Shown here piece after piece: positions 6,613-10,818 of a stretch of DNA of 10,818 bases. The notes under the pieces were generated by a model. It searched no databases. It was given only the letters and a program-made list of their open reading frames with translations, and had not been told where the DNA came from. This DNA comes from Ignavibacteriales bacterium (GTDB taxonomy: Bacteria > Bacteroidota > Ignavibacteria > Ignavibacteriales > Ignavibacteriaceae): assembly GCA_027349615.1 (NCBI GenBank), contig DAIEML010000062.1, positions 1 to 10,818 of the forward strand, in the 5' to 3' direction. A program made the position numbers and the translations under genes. Each line of letters starts with the position of its first letter. The first letter of the stretch is position 1.

Positions 6613-7066
6613 TTAAGCTGAAGGTTGACTTTGCTGAGTGTTGCTGTTTCCGCCGCTGCCTTGCCCTTTAAATCTTTTACCAAGAATATCCGCTGCATCT
6701 TTAGCTCCGGGAACACCCTCTTCTGCTGCTTGTTTAATAGTTTTATAAACTGAACGAGCAGATTTATATGTTTCCGAACCGCAAAGTACTTTTGTGTCGC
6801 TTATACCGTTATTTTGGGCTGCAGAAGTGTTTCAAATTCCTTCAATAGCATAAAAGCAATATAATCAATTCTAAATTCTTGAACATTAACAGATGCCGGT
6901 ACAAAATTAGGTTCTTTTTAAGCATAATTGATTGAATCAATAGCAAAGGAGATTGAATCATCTTCCATTTTGGACAACGATTTTCTCTGTACTTTAGTAA
7001 GGTTAATTAAATTGGTGAAAGAGCAGCGCTAATTGTCTCCAAAGCTCCTTTTGTTGCCGTAATTTG
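6613..7066 (-). pseudogene. Decayed gene for a small conserved hypothetical protein (about 150 residues)
   Basis: Minus-strand coding sequence survives in pieces. QITATKGALETISAALSPI starts near 7066. After a frame change near 7010 it continues as LINLTKVQRKSLSKMEDDSI and on to INYA, then a TAA at 6918-6920. In the same frame KEPNFVPASVNVQEFRIDYI and KEFETLLQP follow. After a second frame change between about 6800 and 6831 comes DTKVLCGSETYKSARSVYKT, then EGVPGAKDAADILGKRFKGQ, a Gly/Ser/Gln-rich tail and the stop TAA at 6613-6615. The order of INLT, KM-D, P-FVP, LAGSE-Y and GVPGAK-like segments matches a hypothetical family I remember from Bacteroidota, whose function I do not know. At least two frameshifts and one nonsense codon make a functional product unlikely unless the sequence is in error. 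Confidence 0.7.
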
Positions 7067-7384
7067 CTATAGGGTAAAAACGATTAAGATTCGATTTTAC
7101 ATAACGGCGTCCTGCATTTTTGTTTTAGTAAGAAATGAATTTAAAGATAATGGAATAAAAATGTATAAAGAACTAATAAAAATTGAAATAAGATACTAAA
7201 ATTGCGACCAAATATTACATATTACTATTCATTAACTTAGAGGGTTTTCCTAAACTTTAGTTTAAGCTTAACGTTAAATTTAATAGAATGAAATATGTTA
7301 GGTAAAAATTATTATCGAATCAATTTGAATAATTTCGATTTTTGATAGTTTTGAGCATATTTAAGTATTTAGTAATGCATGTTC

Positions 7385-7429
7385 GGTAATATTTACCTCT
7401 AATTGTAAAATTTACCGGTTATTTTTACC
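7385..7429. promoter_or_regulatory. Cluster of GGTAA/TTTACC motifs, possible activator-binding array
   Basis: GGTAA-TAT-TTACC forms a small dyad at 7385-7397. TTTACC recurs at 7392-7397, 7411-7416 and 7424-7429. If transcription of the pilin starts near 7515 (see the weak sigma-54 candidate), the cluster would lie about 85-130 bases upstream, where enhancer sites usually sit. The low complexity of the region keeps confidence low. Confidence 0.3.
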
Positions 7430-7489
7430 AATTCTTTAAGTGATTTAGATAACTTATTTATTTTATTATAATTATAAATTCATTTCTCT

Positions 7490-7505
7490 TGGCATATTTT
7501 TTACT
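7490..7505 (+). promoter_or_regulatory. Weak sigma-54-like promoter candidate for the pilin gene
   Basis: TTGGCATATTTTTTACT has a good TTGGCA -24 block (GG at 7491-7492). Ten bases later the -12 dinucleotide is AC instead of the near-invariant GC. It resembles the strong promoter of the minor-pilin operon in its T-rich spacer. It is recorded only because the two units should be co-regulated. Confidence 0.2.
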
Positions 7506-7587
7506 ATTAAAGACACTACAATTTAATTGTTCTTTTAGTATCTGAAAAAATTAACTTTAAAAGCATGTAAAGAGTAATTAACTGATG

Positions 7588-7647
7588 TTCTTACTTTTAA
7601 ACTTAAACTGTTTGAAAAATCAAACAAAGTAAGTTTAAGAGTAAGAA
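7588..7647 (+). promoter_or_regulatory. 60-base hairpin upstream of the major pilin gene
   Basis: Bases 7588-7605 pair with 7630-7647 over 18 positions, including one U-G pair. After a 3x3 internal loop, TGTTTGA (7609-7615) pairs with TCAAACA (7620-7626) around an AAAA tetraloop. The structure ends 55 bases before the pilin ATG and 43 before its ribosome-binding site. It is not followed by a T tract, so it is not a terminator. It could be an mRNA-stabilising 5' structure for an abundant transcript, an RNA regulatory element, or a DNA operator. Confidence 0.6.
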
Positions 7648-7702
7648 AATTATTCTTATATCTTAAAATTAATTTAACAACAACAAACTTAGGAGATCTA
7701 TT

Positions 7703-8092
7703 ATGGGTCAACAACAACTTCTTTTAATCGTTCTTGGTGTTATCATCGTCGGAATTGCAATCGTAGTGGGAATAAACCTATTTAATGCGAATTCAGTATC
7801 TGCAAACCGTGATGCAGTAATATCAGATTTGAATAATTTAGCAGCGCAAGCACATCAATATTATATGAGACCAACATCAATGGGCGGCGGCGGAAACTCA
7901 TATACTGGTTGGGATATTACAAAAACTGGACTATCATCAACTCCAAATGGTGCTTATACTGCAACCGTAGCTGCAGACCAAGTAACTTTAACTGGTACCG
8001 GTGTACAAAAAGTTGATGCAACAAATAATGTAACTGTTGGTATGCTTGTTCGTGTAGCACCACTGGCGGACAGCGTTTATGTAACTCATTAA
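7703..8092 (+). CDS. Putative major pilin of the short-leader MGQQQLLL type
   Basis: 129 residues, opening the plus-strand unit. MGQQQ is followed by LLLIVLGVIIVGIAIVVGI (6-24), one membrane helix. A polar helix SANRDAVISDLNNLAAQAHQYYMRP (33-57) follows and corresponds to the pilin alpha-1 C-terminal part. A glycine run MGGGGNSYTGW (60-70) and a Thr/Val-rich beta domain complete the protein. The cleavage-site Gly is present (G2), but the leader is only Met-Gly, the next residue is Gln, and Glu5 is missing. AGGAG at 7691-7695, seven bases before the ATG, is the best ribosome-binding site of the locus. Together with the strong terminator behind it, this suggests high, separately tuned expression. 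I remember similar MGQQQLLL...ANRDAV...GGGG proteins from Ignavibacteria, Chlorobi and Rhodothermia. The subunit role is inferred from this pattern and from the assembly genes directly downstream. Confidence 0.75.
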   Translation: MGQQQLLLIVLGVIIVGIAIVVGINLFNANSVSANRDAVISDLNNLAAQAHQYYMRPTSMGGGGNSYTGWDITKTGLSSTPNGAYTATVAADQVTLTGTGVQKVDATNNVTVGMLVRVAPLADSVYVTH

Positions 8093-8126
8093 TTTTTTTA
8101 GTAATAAAATAAATATGTTATTTCAT

Positions 8127-8170
8127 TAGGCTGATAAAAATATTATATTTTATCAGCCTATTCTTTTTTT
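8127..8170 (+). terminator. Strong intrinsic terminator between pilin and platform-protein genes
   Basis: TAGGCTGATAAAA (8127-8139) pairs perfectly with TTTTATCAGCCTA (8148-8160) over 13 bases, followed by TTCTTTTTTT (8161-8170). It lies inside what would otherwise be one operon, 34 bases after the pilin stop and ending six bases before the next start codon. Downstream genes therefore depend on read-through or on an unseen promoter. This is a plausible way to make much more pilin than assembly machinery. Confidence 0.9.
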
Positions 8171-8176
8171 AAAAAT

Positions 8177-9550
8177 ATGGTTGAATTTAAATTTACGGCA
8201 GAGAAATTAAACGGTCAGTTGATCAGCGGAACACTTTCTGCAAAATCAATAACTGAAGGAAGAAAAAGGATTCATAGCCTTGCCGAAAGGAATCAGCTTA
8301 AGTTAAGAAATATTGAAAAAAAATCTTCTTACATATATAAAGTTAGGCGAGGAAGAGAAAAACCGATTAGAGGTGAACAAAAAGCTTATTCTAAAAAGGA
8401 AGTTGAGATTGCCTTAAATAGATTGGGGTTTGAAGTTCTATCTATAAATAAAAAATTATTTGAGCTAAATTTAAATCCACCGACTGCAGAAATAGTAACA
8501 TTTGTAAAAATAAGTGCCGAATTATTAGATCAAAAATTACCTTACAGCGAAATTCTAACTTTATTAATCAACGATACACAAAACAAAACACTAAAAGATA
8601 TTAATAATGAATTGAAAAAAGGTGCGGATAGTGAAGCAACTTTTTTAAAATATCAATCCGTTTTTGGAAAGTTTACTGCTTATATGCTTGGCTTAGCTTC
8701 AAAAAGCGGAAACATGACGGAGATTTATAAAGCAACTGCAAAGTTTTTAGAAAGGCAACAGGAATTCAAAAAGAATCTGCGCAGTGCTTTAATAACTCCT
8801 TTGGTTACACTTTTCGTTCTATTCATTGCAGTTCTTTTTTATGTCGGATATATTTTTCCGGAAACTGCAAAGTTGTTCGTAAAGTTTAATATACCTCTTC
8901 CACCAATGACGGCTTTCACTTTAAAGATGAGTGATTTTTTAATGGACAACTTGGTGCTTGTTTCATTAATTATTATAATTCCCCCAATTTTATTTTGGAG
9001 ATTTTCCAAAACAAAAAATGGCGGATATATAATTCATAAAAATATTTTAAAAATACCTATGCTGGGTTCTCTAATTCATAAAACAATTATTGAAGTTTAT
9101 TGCCGGGTTTTTTATACTCTGTATAGCGGTTCTGCAGAAAGTATTGAACCAATTAGAATTGCTGCGGAAGCAACCGGTAATAAATATTTTGAAGATAGAA
9201 TAAAAAATATCGCAATCCCCTTAATGGTTAAAAAAGGTACTGGAATTACTGATGCATTTGAAGCAAGCGGAGTATTTACTGAAACTGCACTTTCTAGACT
9301 TCATTCTGGTGAAGAAACCGGAACTATAAAAAATACTTCACTGCAAATTGCCAATTACTATGAAAGTGAAACAGTTTATAGACTTAAAAATTTAATTGAA
9401 CTTATTCAAATTATGATTGCTATGATTATAATGGTAATTATGATTTTATTAACTTTGGTTTCTGCCGAAACAGCAACGATACATCCTAAAGCTCCTGGCG
9501 TTACAGGAAGCATAATTATTGAACAACAATATTATGACCAACGAGCATGA
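8177..9550 (+). CDS. PilC/GspF-family inner-membrane platform protein
   Basis: 457 residues. This family forms the inner-membrane platform on which the assembly ATPase acts during pilus or pseudopilus assembly. The N-terminus MVEFKFTAEKLNGQLISGTL matches the usual 'F.Y.a.d..G....G.i' start. A basic linker (about 48-66) and a second small segment ending ALNRLGFEVLSI follow. The first T2SSF domain (about 105-230) contains SGNMTEIYKATAKFLERQ and a helix at 204-226. A second helix lies at 258-276. The second domain (about 303-430) contains RLHSGEETGTIKNT and a final helix at 407-429. A 27-residue tail after the last helix is longer than usual, which together with the N-terminal linker explains the length over the typical 400. 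No Shine-Dalgarno is visible, and the six bases before the ATG continue the terminator's A/T stretch. The stop overlaps the next start as ATGA. Confidence 0.93.
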   Translation: MVEFKFTAEKLNGQLISGTLSAKSITEGRKRIHSLAERNQLKLRNIEKKSSYIYKVRRGREKPIRGEQKAYSKKEVEIALNRLGFEVLSINKKLFELNLNPPTAEIVTFVKISAELLDQKLPYSEILTLLINDTQNKTLKDINNELKKGADSEATFLKYQSVFGKFTAYMLGLASKSGNMTEIYKATAKFLERQQEFKKNLRSALITPLVTLFVLFIAVLFYVGYIFPETAKLFVKFNIPLPPMTAFTLKMSDFLMDNLVLVSLIIIIPPILFWRFSKTKNGGYIIHKNILKIPMLGSLIHKTIIEVYCRVFYTLYSGSAESIEPIRIAAEATGNKYFEDRIKNIAIPLMVKKGTGITDAFEASGVFTETALSRLHSGEETGTIKNTSLQIANYYESETVYRLKNLIELIQIMIAMIIMVIMILLTLVSAETATIHPKAPGVTGSIIIEQQYYDQRA

Positions 9551-10818
9551 TTGATACTAATCTTGAAATGACTGATAAAATTGGTTATCTCCTTTTCAAA
9601 AAAGGGATAATTGATGCAGCTATGCTTGAAAAAGCTTTAACTGCAAAAGCAAATGATAAGAGTAAGATTAAAAGAAATCTTGCTCAGATTTTAGTTCAGG
9701 ATTTTCATTATGACCACGATGCAATTTTTAGAGAAGTTGCAATTCTCTATGCGTTTAGGGAACTTGATCTTCATACCGATGAAATGCCTCAAGAAAAACT
9801 TAATTCAATAAAGCAATTAATAAACGGAGCCGGAGATCAATTAAAAGGTCAAATGCTCGAACATAAAATTATTCCCTTTATGTTTGATGCAAGAATTAAA
9901 GATAAATTAATCCTTGCTGCAATTGACCCAACCGATAGAAATATTCCTAAAATTGCCTTCGGGTTAAACGCAAAAAAGTATGAAGTAATTTATATCCGAA
10001 AAAAAGATTATGAGAAATTAATCCAAACAATTCTTCCTCCAGAAAATGTTTATCTGAAAATGATGGAAGAAGCAGGTTCTGAGATTGATATTGAAAGTGC
10101 AAAAGATGAAAATGCTTTAGATGAAGAAGCCCTTGATGCTGAAATAAATAAAAGCGCACTAATTAATTTAGTTGAAGGTGCGCTGGTTGAAGGTGTACGG
10201 CGCGGCGCAAGCGATGTTCATTTCATTCCGATGTCCGGTAATAAGACAAATTTACTTTTCCGCATAGATGGTAATCTTCAGCTTTGGCATGTGCAGGAAA
10301 ATACATTACCGGAAGCTGTAATCGCAGTTGTTAAGGATAGATCGAAAGGAATGGATCGATTTGAAAGAGAACGTGCACAGGACGGATTTATTCAAAGAGA
10401 AATTGATAATCATATAATCCGTTTTAGAGTTTCAGTTCTTCCGATGGTTGGTACAGAATTGAAAAATAAATTTGAATCTGTTGTAATTAGAATTCTTGAT
10501 GATAGAAAAGTTATTAAAGATCTTGAGAAACTTGGATTAACCGGATATGCAAAAGATGCTTTTCAAAAATCTATAAGCCAGCCGCAAGGTATGGTAATAT
10601 TAACCGGGCCGACTGGAAGCGGAAAAAGCACAACACTTGTTGCGGCACTTTATCAAGTGATTGATCCAACGGTAAACGTACTTACAGTTGAAGATCCGGT
10701 TGAATATGTTATTGAAGGCGCACGCCAATTGAAGATTGGTTACAAAATGAATTTTGAGCAGGCGATTCGTTCAATACTTAGGCACGATCCCGATATTGTT
10801 TTAGTTGGCGAAATGAGA
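9547..10818 (+). CDS. PilB/GspE-family assembly ATPase, cut by window edge
   Basis: 424 codons are open from the ATG at 9547 to the window end. The enzyme is a cytoplasmic hexameric ATPase driving filament extension. Residues 1-155 form a T2SSE_N/MshEN-type domain: KIGYLLFKKGIIDAAMLEKAL (11-31) resembles the c-di-GMP-binding pattern RLGxxLVxxGxI but with Lys for Arg. An acidic linker (about 175-202) follows. Residues 203-320 contain EGVRRGASDVHFIP, the conserved 'a..a..a.a.DIH.ep' segment. Walker A is GPTGSGKST (354-362, K360). The Asp box is LTVEDPVEY (379-387). Walker B begins DPDIVLVGEMR, ending at residue 424. The His box, arginine contacts and any tetracysteine zinc motif lie outside. 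The start overlaps the previous stop (ATGA), indicating translational coupling, and no good Shine-Dalgarno is seen. GEMR rather than GEIR is a PilT-like touch, but the long N-terminus makes it an extension-type enzyme. Confidence 0.95.
   Translation, partial: MIDTNLEMTDKIGYLLFKKGIIDAAMLEKALTAKANDKSKIKRNLAQILVQDFHYDHDAIFREVAILYAFRELDLHTDEMPQEKLNSIKQLINGAGDQLKGQMLEHKIIPFMFDARIKDKLILAAIDPTDRNIPKIAFGLNAKKYEVIYIRKKDYEKLIQTILPPENVYLKMMEEAGSEIDIESAKDENALDEEALDAEINKSALINLVEGALVEGVRRGASDVHFIPMSGNKTNLLFRIDGNLQLWHVQENTLPEAVIAVVKDRSKGMDRFERERAQDGFIQREIDNHIIRFRVSVLPMVGTELKNKFESVVIRILDDRKVIKDLEKLGLTGYAKDAFQKSISQPQGMVILTGPTGSGKSTTLVAALYQVIDPTVNVLTVEDPVEYVIEGARQLKIGYKMNFEQAIRSILRHDPDIVLVGEMR

Larger units (their letters stand above)
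7067..7702. other. Gene-free upstream region of the major pilin gene
   Basis: No intact gene is present. The longest frames are 12 to 60 codons, lack ribosome-binding sites and overlap inverted repeats. Contents seen: a cluster of TTTACC motifs (7385-7429), a weak sigma-54-like sequence (7490-7505) and a long hairpin (7588-7647) before the pilin ribosome-binding site. A length of more than 600 bases is unusual for this otherwise compact locus and may reflect decay of the neighbouring gene plus regulatory sites. Confidence 0.6.

Noticed and set aside
7161..7199. 12-codon plus-strand frame starting MYKELIKIEI
   Set aside because: It is too short, has no ribosome-binding site and sits in AT-rich DNA where such frames occur by chance.
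7535..7717. 60-codon minus-strand open frame
   Set aside because: It covers the long hairpin and the start of the pilin gene on the opposite strand, with no Shine-Dalgarno and no protein-like composition.
9947..10159. 70-codon minus-strand open frame
   Set aside because: It is antisense within the ATPase gene, rich in His, Leu and Phe as expected from reading that strand backwards. The ATPase frame is clearly the real one.

Overview
The window is AT-rich bacterial DNA with Shine-Dalgarno sites, intrinsic terminators, a TTTG/TAnnTTTG-type promoter candidate and Asn/Lys/Ile-rich proteins. The short-leader pilin-like proteins resemble ones I remember from Ignavibacteria, Chlorobi and Rhodothermia. 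I therefore place it in the Bacteroidota/Ignavibacteriota group. This placement rests on composition and protein flavour, not on a marker search.

Layout. (1) 1-301, minus: 5' end of a pyrimidine-nucleoside/thymidine phosphorylase. (2) 302-766: intergenic region holding a 160-bp MITE-like element (509-668) with 14-bp inverted ends and a 7-bp target duplication, followed by the probable aspS promoter. (3) 767-2533, plus: aspS, ending at a hairpin terminator (2561-2586) that also serves the converging operon. (4) 6102-2601, minus: a four-gene operon of minor-pilin-like proteins. The order is a PilV/MshD-like protein, a PilW-like protein, and two tandem paralogues with a PilX-like head and a Gly/Asn-repeat, probably beta-helical body. 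A clear sigma-54 -24/-12 promoter lies just upstream (6141-6158), with an activator-type dyad behind it. (5) 6103-7702: about 1.6 kb with no intact gene. It holds an 18-bp perfect palindrome and a decayed copy of a small hypothetical gene (6613-7066, minus) with its own terminator. It also holds a long hairpin (7588-7647) ahead of the next gene. (6) 7703-10818, plus: a putative major pilin, a strong terminator, then a PilC/GspF-like platform protein overlapping by ATGA with a PilB/GspE-like assembly ATPase, which runs off the window.

Regions 4 to 6 read together as one type IV pilus or type II-secretion-like filament locus split into two divergent units: minor/tip subunits on the minus strand, and major subunit plus assembly engine on the plus strand. 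Four of the five subunits begin with Met-Gly or Met-Ser-Gly directly followed by a hydrophobic stretch. They lack both a normal prepilin leader and the usual Glu5. A filament system built from such non-canonical subunits, with beta-helical minor components and sigma-54 control, is the most interesting feature of the window. No prepilin peptidase, PilM/N/O/P, secretin or retraction ATPase is visible here.
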